Source: Kitasatospora viridis (lineage in GTDB: Bacteria > Actinomycetota > Actinomycetes > Streptomycetales > Streptomycetaceae). From it: a DNA stretch of 64,000 bases. A program made the translations under genes and the position numbers. The notes beneath the pieces were generated by a model. It saw only the letters and a list, made by a program, of their open reading frames with translations, was not told the origin of the DNA and did no database searches. Positions 42,777 through 51,931 of this stretch are shown here, piece by piece (position 1 is the first letter of the stretch; each line of letters begins with the position of its first letter). The stretch lies in the NCBI RefSeq assembly GCF_007829815.1, contig NZ_VIWT01000001.1:1201501-1265500 (forward strand). Reading direction: 5' to 3'.

Positions 42777-43769
42777 TCAGCCGCGCCGGCGGCTACGCGC
42801 GAAGACCACGGTCGCGGCGCCCGCGAGCAGCAGCGCGACGCCGGTGCCGGCCAGCGGGACGACCGGGCCGCTGCCGGTGAAGGCGAGCTCGCCACCGGCG
42901 CTCGCGTGTTTCGTCGGTGTTACGGAGGGGGTCCCGGTGGTTTCCCCGCCGGCTCCCGGGATGCCCGGCGGGGTGCTGACGGCGGCCACCGGCTGGGCGG
43001 CGGACGGGCCGGCGGACGGGGCAGTCGAGGGCGCCGACGGGGCGCTCGCACTCGCACTCGCGCCCTGCGGCTCGGCACAGCTGACGGAGGCGACGGTGAT
43101 CGTGCCGTCGACCTTGGCGACGTTCAGGTTCAGCGGGTTGACCGCCAGTTGGATCACCAGCGCCGAGGCGGCGGCGGTGGTCGAGGTGACGGTGCGCGGG
43201 GAGAACTGCACGTCCAGGGTGCCGATGCCGGGGACCGGGATGTGGGTGGTCCCGTACAGGCTCAGGGTCACGGAGTGGCCGAGCACGGTGAGCCGGGCCG
43301 GCGCGGTGACCTCGGCGGTGGGCTGGCCGCCGGCCGGGCAGTCGGCCTCGGCGGAGAGCGCCTGCAGCCCGATCAGGGTCCGATCGGGCAGCAGCCCGGG
43401 GGTGTTCAGGTCGGCGTTGACCAACTGGACGGCGGCGTGCGCGCCGCCGGCGTCGACGTGGGTGGTGGAGCTGCCGACGTCGGCCCGGACCAGGGTGACC
43501 GGGCCCGGCTGGGCCACGCCCTGCACGTCCGCGGTGAGCAGCGAGCCGTGTTGCTCGGCCGGCGACTGCACCTTGTTGAGCACGACGTCCACCGGTATCT
43601 CGGCCGCGTGGTCCAGCAGGCCGACCCGCAGGGCGACTTCGGCCGTGGTGGCGCTGGCGCTGCCGGCGCCGCCCGGCTCGGCGGCCCCGGCGGGCAGCAC
43701 TGGCAGGACGGTCAGCGCGGTGGCGGCGGCGAGCAGGGCGGCCGAGCGGACAACGGTAGGTGACGACAA
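42777..43769 (-). CDS. Sortase-anchored surface protein with LAxTG motif (SCO1860-like)
   Basis: The product is 330 aa. A signal peptide (residues 1-30, cleaved after AGAA) and a beta-rich extracellular region (about 40-235) with two cysteines are followed by a Ser/Ala/Pro/Thr linker. The sorting signal is LAFTG at residues 295-299, then a hydrophobic helix and an RSRRR tail. A class E sortase would cleave T-G and attach it to peptidoglycan. A 9-bp inverted repeat (ATGACGCTC / GAGCGTCAT, 43771-43803) brackets the ribosome-binding region. In S. coelicolor such a protein is encoded next to the cobalamin genes, as here. Function is unknown. Confidence 0.8.
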   Translation of the reverse strand: MSSPTVVRSAALLAAATALTVLPVLPAGAAEPGGAGSASATTAEVALRVGLLDHAAEIPVDVVLNKVQSPAEQHGSLLTADVQGVAQPGPVTLVRADVGSSTTHVDAGGAHAAVQLVNADLNTPGLLPDRTLIGLQALSAEADCPAGGQPTAEVTAPARLTVLGHSVTLSLYGTTHIPVPGIGTLDVQFSPRTVTSTTAAASALVIQLAVNPLNLNVAKVDGTITVASVSCAEPQGASASASAPSAPSTAPSAGPSAAQPVAAVSTPPGIPGAGGETTGTPSVTPTKHASAGGELAFTGSGPVVPLAGTGVALLLAGAATVVFARSRRRG

Positions 43770-43871
43770 GATGACGCTCCCGTAGGTGTGATGAGAGCGT
43801 CATCCTCATGCCTGATCAGCTGACCCATTGACAACTCGCCTTCCGCGTTCACTCGTTGGAGTGAAGAAGGC

Positions 43872-44549
43872 TCAAGGCAGGCGCCAGTCCACCGGCTGGG
43901 CCCCCTGGGCCACCAGCGACTCGTTGGCCTTGCTGAACGGGCGCGAGCCGAAGAAGCCGTAGCTCGCCGACATCGGGCTCGGGTGCGCTGACTCGATCGC
44001 CGGCACCTGGCCGAGCAGCGGGCGCAGGTTGCGGGCGTCGCGGCCCCAGAGGATCGCCACCAGCGGGCCCCCGCGCGCCACCAGGGCGCGGATCGCCTGC
44101 TCGGTGACCTCCTCCCAGCCCTTGCCGCGGTGCGCCGCCGGCTTGCCGGGCGCCGTGGTCAGCGCCCGGTTCAGCAGCAGCACGCCCTGCTGGGTCCACG
44201 GCGTCAGGTCACCGTTGCTCGGCGGCGGCACCCCGAGATCCTGGCCCATCTCCCGGTAGATGTTGATCAGGCTGCCGGGCAGCGGCCGCACCTCGGGCGC
44301 CACCGAGAAGCTCAGCCCCACGGCGTGCCCGGGGGTGGGGTAGGGGTCCTGGCCGACGATCAGCACCCGCACCTCGGCGAACGGCTGCTGGAAGGCGCGC
44401 AGCACGTTCGGCCCGGCGGGCAGGTAGGTGCGCCCGGCGGCCAGCTCGGCGCGCAGGAACTCCCCCATCGCGGCGACCCGCCCGGCCACCGGGGCCAGGG
44501 CCTCGGCCCAGCCGGGTTCGACGATTTCGTGCAACGGACGCGGTGCCAT
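43872..44549 (-). CDS. ung: Uracil-DNA glycosylase
   Basis: The product is 225 aa. The family-1 UDG motifs are intact: [17 protein letters not shown] with catalytic Asp68, LLLNRALT as the hydrophobic strand, and [21 protein letters not shown] with the catalytic His loop near residue 195. It removes uracil from DNA to start base-excision repair. It is a single housekeeping gene, 46 bases from the downstream amidohydrolase stop, with GAGTGC before the ATG. Confidence 0.97.
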   Translation of the reverse strand: MAPRPLHEIVEPGWAEALAPVAGRVAAMGEFLRAELAAGRTYLPAGPNVLRAFQQPFAEVRVLIVGQDPYPTPGHAVGLSFSVAPEVRPLPGSLINIYREMGQDLGVPPPSNGDLTPWTQQGVLLLNRALTTAPGKPAAHRGKGWEEVTEQAIRALVARGGPLVAILWGRDARNLRPLLGQVPAIESAHPSPMSASYGFFGSRPFSKANESLVAQGAQPVDWRLP

Positions 44550-44595
44550 GCACTCACCCTATCGGCCCTGCTGACAGCGGCTCACCCGGCAGCGG

Positions 44596-45687
44596 TCAGC
44601 CCACCGGGCGCCCGCGCAGCACCACCAGCTCGGGGGCGGCCAGCACGCCGATGTCCTCGCGCGGGTCGGCGCCGTAGACCACCAGGTCGGCCGGCGCCCC
44701 CTCGGTCAGGCCGTCCCGGCCGAGCCACGAGCGGGCACCCCAACTCGCCGCGTTCAGCGCCTCGGTGGGGGTCAGGCCGGCCTTGACCAGCTCGGCCGCC
44801 TCGGCGGCGACCAGGCCGTGCGCCAGCGAGCCGCCGGCGTCGGTGCCGACGTAGATCGGCACGCCCGCCTCGTGCGCGGCGCCGACGGTGCGGTAGCGGT
44901 TCTCGTGCAGCCGGCGCATGTGGGCGGACCAGGCCGGGAACTTGGACTCGCCGCCGTCGGCCAGCTTCGGGAAGGTGGCGATGTTGACCAGGGTCGGCAC
45001 GATCGCCACGCCGCGCTCGGCGAAGACCGGGATCAACTCCTCGGTCAGGCCGGTGGCGTGCTCCACGCAGTCGATGCCGGCGGCCAGCAGGTCGGGCAGC
45101 GACTCGGCCGCGAAGCAGTGCGCCGTCACCCGGGCGCCCTCGGCGTGCGCCGCCGCGATCGCCTCGGCCAGCGCGTCGCCCGGCCAGCAGGCGGCCAGGT
45201 CGCCGCGGTCGCGGTCGATCCAGTCGCCGACCAGCTTGACCCAGCCGTCGCCGCGCCGGGCCTCCTGGACCACGTAGGCGGCGAGGTCGCCGGGCTCGAT
45301 CTCGTGCGCGTAGTTGCGGATGTAGCGGCGGGTGCGGGCGATGTGGCGGCCGGCCCGGATGATCCTCGGCAGGTCCTCGCGGTCGTCCACCCAGCGGGTG
45401 TCGGCGGCCGAGCCGGCGTCGCGGATCAGCAGGGTGCCGGCGTCCCGGTCGGTGATCGCCTGCTTCTCGCTGGTGGCGGCGTCCACCGCGCCGTGCTCGT
45501 CGAGGCCGACGTGGCAGTGCGCGTCCACCAGGCCGGGCAGCGCCCAGCCGGTGACCGTGCGGACGTCCCGGGCGCCCGCCGGGCGGGCCAGGCTGACCCG
45601 GCCGTCGACCACCCAGAGCTCGTCGAGGACCTCGTCCGGTCCGACCAGCACCCGTCCCTTGATGTGCAGCACCGCGCCATCCGTCAT
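44596..45687 (-). CDS. Amidohydrolase-superfamily enzyme
   Basis: The product is 363 aa from the ATG at 45687 (MTDGAVLHIKGRVLVGPDEV). The metal-binding barrel begins with LPGLVDAHCHVGLDEHG (HxH at strand 1). GWVKLVGDWIDRDRGDLAACW precedes the strand-5 histidine in RVTAHCFAAESL, EHATGLTEE carries the next histidine, and YVGTDAGGSLAHG holds the strand-8 Asp. This pattern is shared by imidazolonepropionase-like and prolidase-type amidohydrolases, which cleave C-N or ester bonds. It is divergent from the phosphonate fusion gene. No evidence links it to that pathway. Confidence 0.88.
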   Translation of the reverse strand: MTDGAVLHIKGRVLVGPDEVLDELWVVDGRVSLARPAGARDVRTVTGWALPGLVDAHCHVGLDEHGAVDAATSEKQAITDRDAGTLLIRDAGSAADTRWVDDREDLPRIIRAGRHIARTRRYIRNYAHEIEPGDLAAYVVQEARRGDGWVKLVGDWIDRDRGDLAACWPGDALAEAIAAAHAEGARVTAHCFAAESLPDLLAAGIDCVEHATGLTEELIPVFAERGVAIVPTLVNIATFPKLADGGESKFPAWSAHMRRLHENRYRTVGAAHEAGVPIYVGTDAGGSLAHGLVAAEAAELVKAGLTPTEALNAASWGARSWLGRDGLTEGAPADLVVYGADPREDIGVLAAPELVVLRGRPVG

Positions 45688-46148
45688 GCTCCGCACTCTA
45701 CGACCCGCACGGGTGGTGCGGACGGGGCGGGCGGTGCGGGGCGGGCGACGGGCTTCCGGGGGGCCCGAGTCGATCACGGTCGACTGATTGACCGAGCATG
45801 ACAACAATGATTGACTCTCCGTCAGGCCCCCTCCTCGGAGCCGCCCGAGGCCGGACCGTCCGCCCGGCCCGCCTCCGGCGTCCACCGGACACCGCCCGGC
45901 GACGTGCCCGCTGCCGTCGCGAACGGCGTGTCCGGCGTCCGCCCGGGCCCGACGGATCATCCCCCGTGTCCGTCGGGCCCGGGCGCGGCACTCCCCGGCC
46001 CCCCTCACACGCTTGCGCCGCGTGCTGCCTGCCGCCCCGACACGTTCACCGACCGGACAGCTGCCGGTCGCCCTCCGCTCATCCGGCTCCGCCAGGGTCT
46101 GGCTCGAAGTTGGCTATACAACTTGCCCCAGCCGATGAAGGGCCCGCC
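45688..46148. promoter_or_regulatory. Divergent 461-base region upstream of the phosphonate oxygenase gene, with operator
   Basis: AAGTTG-GCTATA-CAACTT at 46107-46124 is a perfect 6+6 dyad whose right edge is 25 bases before the ATG at 46149, where a repressor would block RNA polymerase or elongation. The other 400 bases are GC-rich and carry no gene that I can support. The matching site sits in front of the ABC importer. Confidence 0.65.
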
Positions 46149-47768
46149 ATGCCTGACACCCTTGCCCCCCGCGCCTTCTGGCTGCGGGACAACTGCCCGT
46201 GCGCCGAGTGCCGCGACCCGCGCAGCGGCCAGAAGCTGTTCCAGATCACCGACCTGCCCGAGGACCTGACGATCGCCGCGAGCACCGAGGCCGACGGCGC
46301 CCTGGAGCTGCTCTGGTCGGACGGCCACCGGTCACGCTACCCGGCCGACTTCCTGCCCAGCCCCGCCGGGCCGGCCGACAGCGCCGCCGGGCCCACCGAC
46401 GACCGCCGCACCGAGCACGGCAAGCGGCTCTGGCAGGCCGCCGACTTCGCCGCCGGCATCCCCGAGGCCGACTGGTCCGCCTACCAGGCCGACCCCGCCG
46501 AGCGGGCCGCCGTGCTGCGGGCCGTGCAGCGGTTCGGCTTCGCCGTGCTGCGCGGGGTGCCGGCCGAGCCGGGCCGGGTGCTCGCGGTGGCCGAGACCTT
46601 CGGCTTCGTGCGCCGCACCAACTACGGCGAGCTGTTCGACGTCCGGGTCGAGCCGAACCCCAACAACCTCGCCTTCACCAGCGCCGCGATCGCCCCGCAC
46701 ACCGACAACCCGTACCGCGACCCGGTGCCCACCCTGCAACTGCTGCACTGCCTGGAGAACGCGGCCGAGGGCGGCGACTCCGCGCTGGTGGACGGCTTCC
46801 GGGCCGCCGCCCTGCTGCGCGCCGAGGCGCCGGCGGACTTCGCGCTGCTCACCCGCACCCCCGTCCCGTTCGTCTTCCGCGACCGCGACACCGAACTGCG
46901 CGCCGACCGGCCGCTGATCGACACCGACCCGCGCGGCCGGATCCGCGAGGTGCGGTTCAACAACCGCTCGATCGAGCGGATCGAGCTGCCCGAGGCCGAG
47001 TTGGCGCCGTTCTACGCGGCCTACCGGCGGTTCGCCGAGATCACCCTGCGGCCCGAGCTCCAGCTGGCCTTCCGGCTCGGGCCCGGTGACTGCGTGGTCT
47101 TCGACAACACCCGGCTGCTGCACGCCCGCACCGCCTTCGCACAGCAAGGCGCGCGCCACCTCCAGGGCTGCTACGCCGACTTGGACGGGCTGAACTCCAC
47201 GCTGGCCGTGCTGGACCGGCGCGCCGCCGCGCTGGACCTGTTGCAGGAGCTCTTCGAGGGCGAGGGCGCGGCCGAGTACCTGGGCGAGCGGGTCACCCAG
47301 GCCGAGCACATGCTGCAAGCCGCCGCCCTGGCCCAACGGGCTGGCGCCGCTGATGAGTTGGTGGCAGCCGCACTGCTGCACGATGTCGGCCACTTCACGG
47401 GCGTGGTGACGGGACGCCAGTTGATGCAGGGCCAGGACAACCGCCACAGCGACACCGGCGCCGACTGGCTGGCCCAGTGGTTCGGCCCGGCGGTCACCGA
47501 GCCGATCCGCCTGCACGTGGCCGCCAAGCGCTACCTGTGCACGGTCGAGCCGGCCTACCGGGCGGCGCTCTCCGAGGCCTCCGAGTACACCCTCCAGGTG
47601 CAGGGCGGCCCGTTCACCGCCGCGCAGGCCGCCGACTTCGCCGCCCTGCCGGGCGCGGCGGACGCGGTCGCGGTGCGGCGCTGGGACGACGCGGCCAAGG
47701 ACCCGGAGCTCGACGTGCCGGGCTTCGCCGCCTACCGCCCGCTGCTGGCGGCCCTGATGGCGCGCTAG
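46149..47768 (+). CDS. Bifunctional organophosphonate oxygenase: TmpA/PhnY*-like 2-OG hydroxylase fused to PhnZ/TmpB-like HD diiron oxygenase
   Basis: The product is 539 aa. Residues 1-65 form a butyrobetaine-hydroxylase-type zinc domain: Cys16, Cys18, Cys21 and His60, with the spacing I recall for human BBOX. Residues ~90-345 form a TauD/BBOX 2-oxoglutarate oxygenase with HTD (His184, Asp186), distal His325 and 2-OG-binding Arg336. Residues ~350-539 form an HD oxygenase: Tyr377, Glu380, His387, His411-Asp412, His433, His456 and Asp513 reproduce PhnZ Tyr24, Glu27, His34, His58-Asp59, His80, His104 and Asp161 with at most one residue of drift. Expected chemistry is alpha-hydroxylation of a 2-(trimethyl)aminoethylphosphonate, then C-P cleavage to glycine (betaine) and phosphate. 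The two steps are separate proteins in described systems. The BBOX-like half favours N-methylated substrates. Confidence 0.88.
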   Translation: MPDTLAPRAFWLRDNCPCAECRDPRSGQKLFQITDLPEDLTIAASTEADGALELLWSDGHRSRYPADFLPSPAGPADSAAGPTDDRRTEHGKRLWQAADFAAGIPEADWSAYQADPAERAAVLRAVQRFGFAVLRGVPAEPGRVLAVAETFGFVRRTNYGELFDVRVEPNPNNLAFTSAAIAPHTDNPYRDPVPTLQLLHCLENAAEGGDSALVDGFRAAALLRAEAPADFALLTRTPVPFVFRDRDTELRADRPLIDTDPRGRIREVRFNNRSIERIELPEAELAPFYAAYRRFAEITLRPELQLAFRLGPGDCVVFDNTRLLHARTAFAQQGARHLQGCYADLDGLNSTLAVLDRRAAALDLLQELFEGEGAAEYLGERVTQAEHMLQAAALAQRAGAADELVAAALLHDVGHFTGVVTGRQLMQGQDNRHSDTGADWLAQWFGPAVTEPIRLHVAAKRYLCTVEPAYRAALSEASEYTLQVQGGPFTAAQAADFAALPGAADAVAVRRWDDAAKDPELDVPGFAAYRPLLAALMAR

Positions 47769-47792
47769 ACCCCCGGTCCGGGCCGGCGGCCG

Positions 47793-48626
47793 CTAGTCGT
47801 CGGCCCTGGCGTGCCGGGAGAGCGCCGAGGTGGCAAGGGAGTTGTGCACGCTGAAGGCCACCATGCCGGGCAGGTAGCGGTCCTGGGACCACTCCACCGG
47901 GCGCCCGGTCGGGTCGGTGGTGCGGCGGCGCTCGCGCAGCAGCGGGGCGCCGCGGCGGCAGCCGAGCAACCGGGCGTCGTCGCCGTTGGCGGTGACCACG
48001 TCGATGGTGTGGTCGGCGTCGGTGAACAGGATCCCGTGCTCCCGCAGGTGCTCGGTGTGCGAGACCACGTCGGCCGGCAACTGGGCCACCAGCACGCCGA
48101 CATGGGGCGGGTAGATGGTCCGCTCGACCATCACCGGGGTGTCCGAGAGGGTGCGCAGCCGCAGCGTCACGTAGACCTCGGCGCCGGGGTCGAGGCGCAG
48201 CTGCTCGCGCTCGGCGGCGTCCGCCGGCCGGCGCAGCAGCGACTCCAGCCGGCCGCCCGGCTCCTCGCCCATCGAGCGGGCCCAGTGGGTGAAGCTCAGC
48301 AGTTCGGAGAAGCTCTGCACCCGGGCGTTGCCGAGCACCACCCGGCGGGTGCCGCGGCGGGAGGTGACCAGTCCGTCGGCCCGCAGCACGGCGAGCGCCT
48401 GCCGGACCGTGCCGCGGGACACCCCGTACCGCTCGGCCAGCGCGCCCTCGGCCGGCAGCCGGCCGGCCTCCCCGTAGGCGCCGGTGGTGATGGCCTCGCG
48501 CAGGTCGGCGGCGACCCGGCGGTAGAGCGCACCGCCGGCCTCGACCGAACCGCCCGGCTGCTCCTGGCCCTCGGCCCCGTCGGCCCCGTCCTGCTGCATC
48601 GCGTTCTCCGTGAAGGTCTCGGTCAC
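47793..48626 (-). CDS. GntR/HutC-family regulator (UTRA domain) of phosphonate use
   Basis: The product is 277 aa from the GTG at 48626, preceded by GGGGAGGGGGA. The winged helix spans residues 34-100 (LYRRVAADLREAITTGAYGEAGRLPAE, ERYGVSRGTVRQALAVLRADG). The UTRA ligand domain spans ~115-270, with LRLRTLSDTPVMVERTIYPP and LRERRRTTDPTGRPVEWSQDRYLPG. Phosphonate regulators PhnF and PhnR belong to this group. It is convergent with the oxygenase gene (24-base gap) and divergent from the importer. The repeated AAGTTG-N6-CAACTT sites are its likely operators, released by a phosphonate or aminophosphonate ligand. Confidence 0.88.
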   Translation of the reverse strand: MTETFTENAMQQDGADGAEGQEQPGGSVEAGGALYRRVAADLREAITTGAYGEAGRLPAEGALAERYGVSRGTVRQALAVLRADGLVTSRRGTRRVVLGNARVQSFSELLSFTHWARSMGEEPGGRLESLLRRPADAAEREQLRLDPGAEVYVTLRLRTLSDTPVMVERTIYPPHVGVLVAQLPADVVSHTEHLREHGILFTDADHTIDVVTANGDDARLLGCRRGAPLLRERRRTTDPTGRPVEWSQDRYLPGMVAFSVHNSLATSALSRHARADD

Positions 48627-48803
48627 CGGTTCCCCCTCCCCAGCGTCACTGTGGCTTGACCTTAGCGGCTGCGCTCGGACCGTTCGCGCACCAGATGGGC
48701 GGTTATCGACCGACCGGTGACCACCGTTCCCGCAGCCGACCCCTGTTCTGGGGCGCCCGTTCACCTTCTGGTCACCAGGGTCCAGCGTAATTACCGGCGT
48801 CGG

Positions 48804-48827
48804 GCCAAGTTGGCCAGCCAACTTGGC
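48804..48827. promoter_or_regulatory. Operator between the GntR gene and the ABC importer
   Basis: A perfect 11-bp inverted repeat (GCCAAGTTGGC and its complement) is separated by CA. Its core 48807-48824 is AAGTTG-N6-CAACTT, the same core and spacing as at 46107. It lies 96 bases before the importer start. TTGGCGCCAA at 48823-48832 overlaps its right arm and may be a secondary half-site. Confidence 0.72.
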
Positions 48828-48922
48828 GCCAATGTGGCCAACCTCCGACACACCCCTCTCCAAGACGCAGCCAGCGCACCTGCCGTGCGACTCTGCCGCA
48901 CCTCGATCCAGGAGATCCTCCC

Positions 48923-50080
48923 GTGACCGTGCCCCGCGCCCGTGCCGCCGCCTTCGCGGCTGTACTGACCGCCGCCGCGCTCTCCCTCACCGCCTGTGGT
49001 TCCGCGAGCTCGTCGTCGGCCACCACGGCCAACGGCAAGTCCGCCAAGACCGCAGCCTCGGCCGCCGACTTCGGCGGCATGGACGCGCTGGTCGCGGCCG
49101 CGAAGAAGGAGGGCAACCTCCACGTCATCACCCTGCCGCGCGACTGGGCGAACTACGGCACGCTGATGGACAACTTCACCAAGAAGTACGGCATCAAGAT
49201 CGAGGACGAGAACCCGGACGGCTCCAGCCAGGACGAGCTCAACGCGATCACCTCCCGCAAGGGCCAGGACCGCGCCCCCGACGTCGTCGACGTGGGCTCC
49301 GCCTTCGCCATCTCCGGTGACCAGCAGGGCCTGTTCGCCCCGTACAAGGTCGCGACCTGGGACCAGATCCCGGCGTCGATGAAGGCCGCGGACTCGACCT
49401 CCTACAACGACTACGGCGGCTACGTCTCGATCGGCTGCAACCCGCAGCGGGTCAACCCGTGCCCGAAGACCTTCGCCGACCTGCTGAACCCGGCCTACAA
49501 GGGCCAGGTCGCGCTGAACGGCAACCCGACCAAGGCCAACGCCGCGCTCAGCGCGGTCTGGGCGGCCTCGCTGGCCAACGGCGGCTCGCTGGACAACATC
49601 CAGCCCGGCATCGACTTCTTCGGCAAGCTGAAGCAGGTCGGCAACTTCAACCCGGTCGAGGCCACCTCCTCCACGGTCGAGAACGGTGAGACCCCGATCA
49701 CCATCGACTGGTCGTACCTGAACACCGGCTACACCGACAAGCTGGCCCCCAAGGGCATCACCTGGCAGGTCTCGATCCCGTCGGACGGCAGCTTCGCCCA
49801 GTACTACAACCAGGCGATCAACAAGGACGCGCCGCACCCGGCCGCCGCCCGCCTGTGGGAGGAGTACCTGTACAGCGCGGAGGGCCAGAACGGCTTCCTC
49901 GGCGGCTACGCCACCCCGGCCGAGTTCGACGCCATGAAGTCCGCCAACACCCTGGACGCCAGCCTGGTCTCCAAGCTGCCGCCCATCACCAACCCCTTCA
50001 CCACCTTCCCGACCCAGGCCCAGCAGGACGCCGCCAAGGCCGCGGTGACCTCCAACTGGGCGAAGGCCATCGGGGGCTGA
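48923..50080 (+). CDS. ABC transporter solute-binding lipoprotein (2-aminoethylphosphonate-type)
   Basis: The product is 385 aa from the GTG at 48923 (AGGAGA upstream). The lipobox LTAC places the lipidated cysteine near residue 25, followed by a Ser/Ala linker. The mature protein has the iron/putrescine/phosphonate-binding family 1 fold: MDALVAAAKKEGNLHVITLPRDWANYG, PDVVDVGSAFAIS, SIGCNPQRVNPCPKTFADLLNPAYKGQVALNG and ENGETPITIDWSYL. It is the first gene of the importer operon, next to the phosphonate oxygenase and its regulator, so aminoethylphosphonate or a methylated derivative is the expected ligand. The ligand itself cannot be read from the sequence. Confidence 0.82.
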   Translation: MTVPRARAAAFAAVLTAAALSLTACGSASSSSATTANGKSAKTAASAADFGGMDALVAAAKKEGNLHVITLPRDWANYGTLMDNFTKKYGIKIEDENPDGSSQDELNAITSRKGQDRAPDVVDVGSAFAISGDQQGLFAPYKVATWDQIPASMKAADSTSYNDYGGYVSIGCNPQRVNPCPKTFADLLNPAYKGQVALNGNPTKANAALSAVWAASLANGGSLDNIQPGIDFFGKLKQVGNFNPVEATSSTVENGETPITIDWSYLNTGYTDKLAPKGITWQVSIPSDGSFAQYYNQAINKDAPHPAAARLWEEYLYSAEGQNGFLGGYATPAEFDAMKSANTLDASLVSKLPPITNPFTTFPTQAQQDAAKAAVTSNWAKAIGG

Positions 50081-50088
50081 ACCGCACG

Positions 50089-51051
50089 ATGACTACGGCT
50101 CCCACCCCGGTGCCGTCCTCCGCCGCCGTTGACACCAACGGCGGCGGGGGTACCCCCGGTACCGCAACTCCCGCTTCCCCGGCCGCCCCCACGGCCACCC
50201 GCCGCCGCGGCCGCAGCCGCACCTGGCTCGGCGCGCTGCCGCTGCTGGTCTTCTTCGCCGTCGGCTTCGGCCTGCCGGCCGTGGCGATCGCCATCGGCGC
50301 GTTCACCACCTCCTCCGACGCCCCGGGCGGCGGGGGCACCTTCACGTTCTCCAACCTGACCGACTCGCTGCAGGGCGCCTACTGGACCGCGCTGCTCGGC
50401 TCGATCAAGCTCTCCGCGCTGACCGCGCTGATCGGCACCGTGATCGGCCTGCCGCTCGCCCAGGCCGTGGCCACCTCGCGGTTCCGGATCTTCCGCGACA
50501 TGGTGACCTCCGGCTCCGGCGTGCTGGCCAACTTCGGCGGCGTGCCGCTGGCCTTCATGTTCGTCGCCACCCTCGGCAACGCCGGCGAGGTCACCACCAG
50601 CCTCGGGCTGAAGAAGTACGGATGGAGCCTGTACACCTTCGACGGCCTGGCGGTCGTCTACCTGTACTTCCTCATCCCGCTGATGATCCTCACCATCACC
50701 CCGGCCCTGGAGGGCCTGCGGGTGCAGTGGCGCGAGGCGGCCTCCAACAACGGCGCGACGAACTTCCAGTACTGGCGGTACGTGGCGCTGCCGGTACTGC
50801 TGCCCTCGCTGCTCGGCGGCTACGTGCTGCTGTTCGGCGCCTCGTTCGCCGCGTACGCCACCGCCGAGGCCATGGTCGGCAGCTCGATCCCGCTGATCTC
50901 GATGCAGATCGGCGACGCGCTCTCCGGCAACGTGCTGGTCGGCCAGGGCAACCTGGCGCTGGCCCTCGGCCTCGACATGATCGTGGTCGCCTGCCTGGTG
51001 ATGGCGATCTACCTGCCCCTCCAGCGCCGGAGTGCCAAGTGGCTCAGCTGA
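50089..51051 (+). CDS. ABC transporter permease, first subunit
   Basis: The product is 320 aa. The N-terminal ~45 residues are low-complexity and cytoplasmic (Thr/Pro/Gly/Ala-rich, RRRGRSR). Six membrane helices follow from LGALPLLVFFAVGFGLPAVAIAIG. The EAA coupling loop is REAASNNGATNFQYWRYVALPVLLP near residue 215-240. It begins 8 bases after the binding-protein stop. It pairs with the next permease to form the membrane channel of the importer. The low-complexity extension is unusual for this family. Confidence 0.88.
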   Translation: MTTAPTPVPSSAAVDTNGGGGTPGTATPASPAAPTATRRRGRSRTWLGALPLLVFFAVGFGLPAVAIAIGAFTTSSDAPGGGGTFTFSNLTDSLQGAYWTALLGSIKLSALTALIGTVIGLPLAQAVATSRFRIFRDMVTSGSGVLANFGGVPLAFMFVATLGNAGEVTTSLGLKKYGWSLYTFDGLAVVYLYFLIPLMILTITPALEGLRVQWREAASNNGATNFQYWRYVALPVLLPSLLGGYVLLFGASFAAYATAEAMVGSSIPLISMQIGDALSGNVLVGQGNLALALGLDMIVVACLVMAIYLPLQRRSAKWLS

Positions 51052-51881
51052 CGACCCGTCCGACCTCGTTCCTCGGCCGGCTGCGGTTCGGCCGCGGCCT
51101 GGTGCTGCTGCTCTGCGGGGTCTACTTCTTCGTGCCGCTGGGCGCCTCGATCTGGTTCAGCATCGACGACACCAAGGGCAACATCAGCTTCGACGCCTAC
51201 ACCAAGCTGATCTCCGCGCCCGGCTTCCTCGACGCGCTCTACCTCAGCCTGGAACTGGCCGCCGCCACCGTGGTGCTGCTGCTGGTCCTGCTGGTGCCGG
51301 CCATGCTGGCGGCCCGGCTCGGCGCGCCCAAGCTGCGCCCGGTGATCGAGGTGATCTGCTCGATGCCGCTGGTCGTCCCGGTCGTCGCGCTCACCACCGG
51401 CATCGTCGGGGTGCTCCGCTGGGGCCCGGACTACTTCTCCAGCACGCCGTTCTTCCAGACCTTCGTCGCGATCCAGGACCCGGGCTTCCCGGTGGTGCTG
51501 CTGGTCGCCTACGTGCTGATGGCGCTGCCCTTCGCCTACCGGGCGCTGGACGGCGGCCTGCGCGCCGTGGACGTGGTCACCCTGGTCGAGGCGGCCCGCA
51601 GCTGCGGCGCCAGCACCAGCCGCGCGGTCTTCACCGTGGTGCTGCCCAACCTGCGCAACGCGCTGCTGAATTCGGCGGTGCTGATCGTCGCGCTGGTGCT
51701 CGGCGAGTTCACCACCGCCTCGATCCTCGGCTTCCAGCCCTTCTCGGTGTGGATCAACAGCTACGGCAAGACCGACGGGCAGATGTCGGTCGCGGTCTCG
51801 ATGCTCAGCCTGGTCATCGTCTGGATCGTGCTGCTGGCGATCTCCGTGCTCGGCCGCAGCCGCAAGGGCGCCAGATCCTGA
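51039..51881 (+). CDS. ABC transporter permease, second subunit
   Basis: The product is 280 aa from the GTG at 51039, which has GGAG six bases ahead and overlaps the first permease by 13 bases. There are about six helices (LVLLLCGVYFFVPLGASIWF, LYLSLELAAATVVLLLVLLVPAML, VVPVVALTTGIVGVL, VVLLVAYVLMALPFAY). The EAA loop is VEAARSCGASTSRAVFTVVLPNLR. It forms a heterodimeric channel with the preceding protein. Confidence 0.88.
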   Translation: MAQLTTRPTSFLGRLRFGRGLVLLLCGVYFFVPLGASIWFSIDDTKGNISFDAYTKLISAPGFLDALYLSLELAAATVVLLLVLLVPAMLAARLGAPKLRPVIEVICSMPLVVPVVALTTGIVGVLRWGPDYFSSTPFFQTFVAIQDPGFPVVLLVAYVLMALPFAYRALDGGLRAVDVVTLVEAARSCGASTSRAVFTVVLPNLRNALLNSAVLIVALVLGEFTTASILGFQPFSVWINSYGKTDGQMSVAVSMLSLVIVWIVLLAISVLGRSRKGARS

Positions 51882-51931
51882 CGGATCGTCAGCCGACCTT
51901 CACCACAAGCAATTCCCAGGAGTTCACCGCC

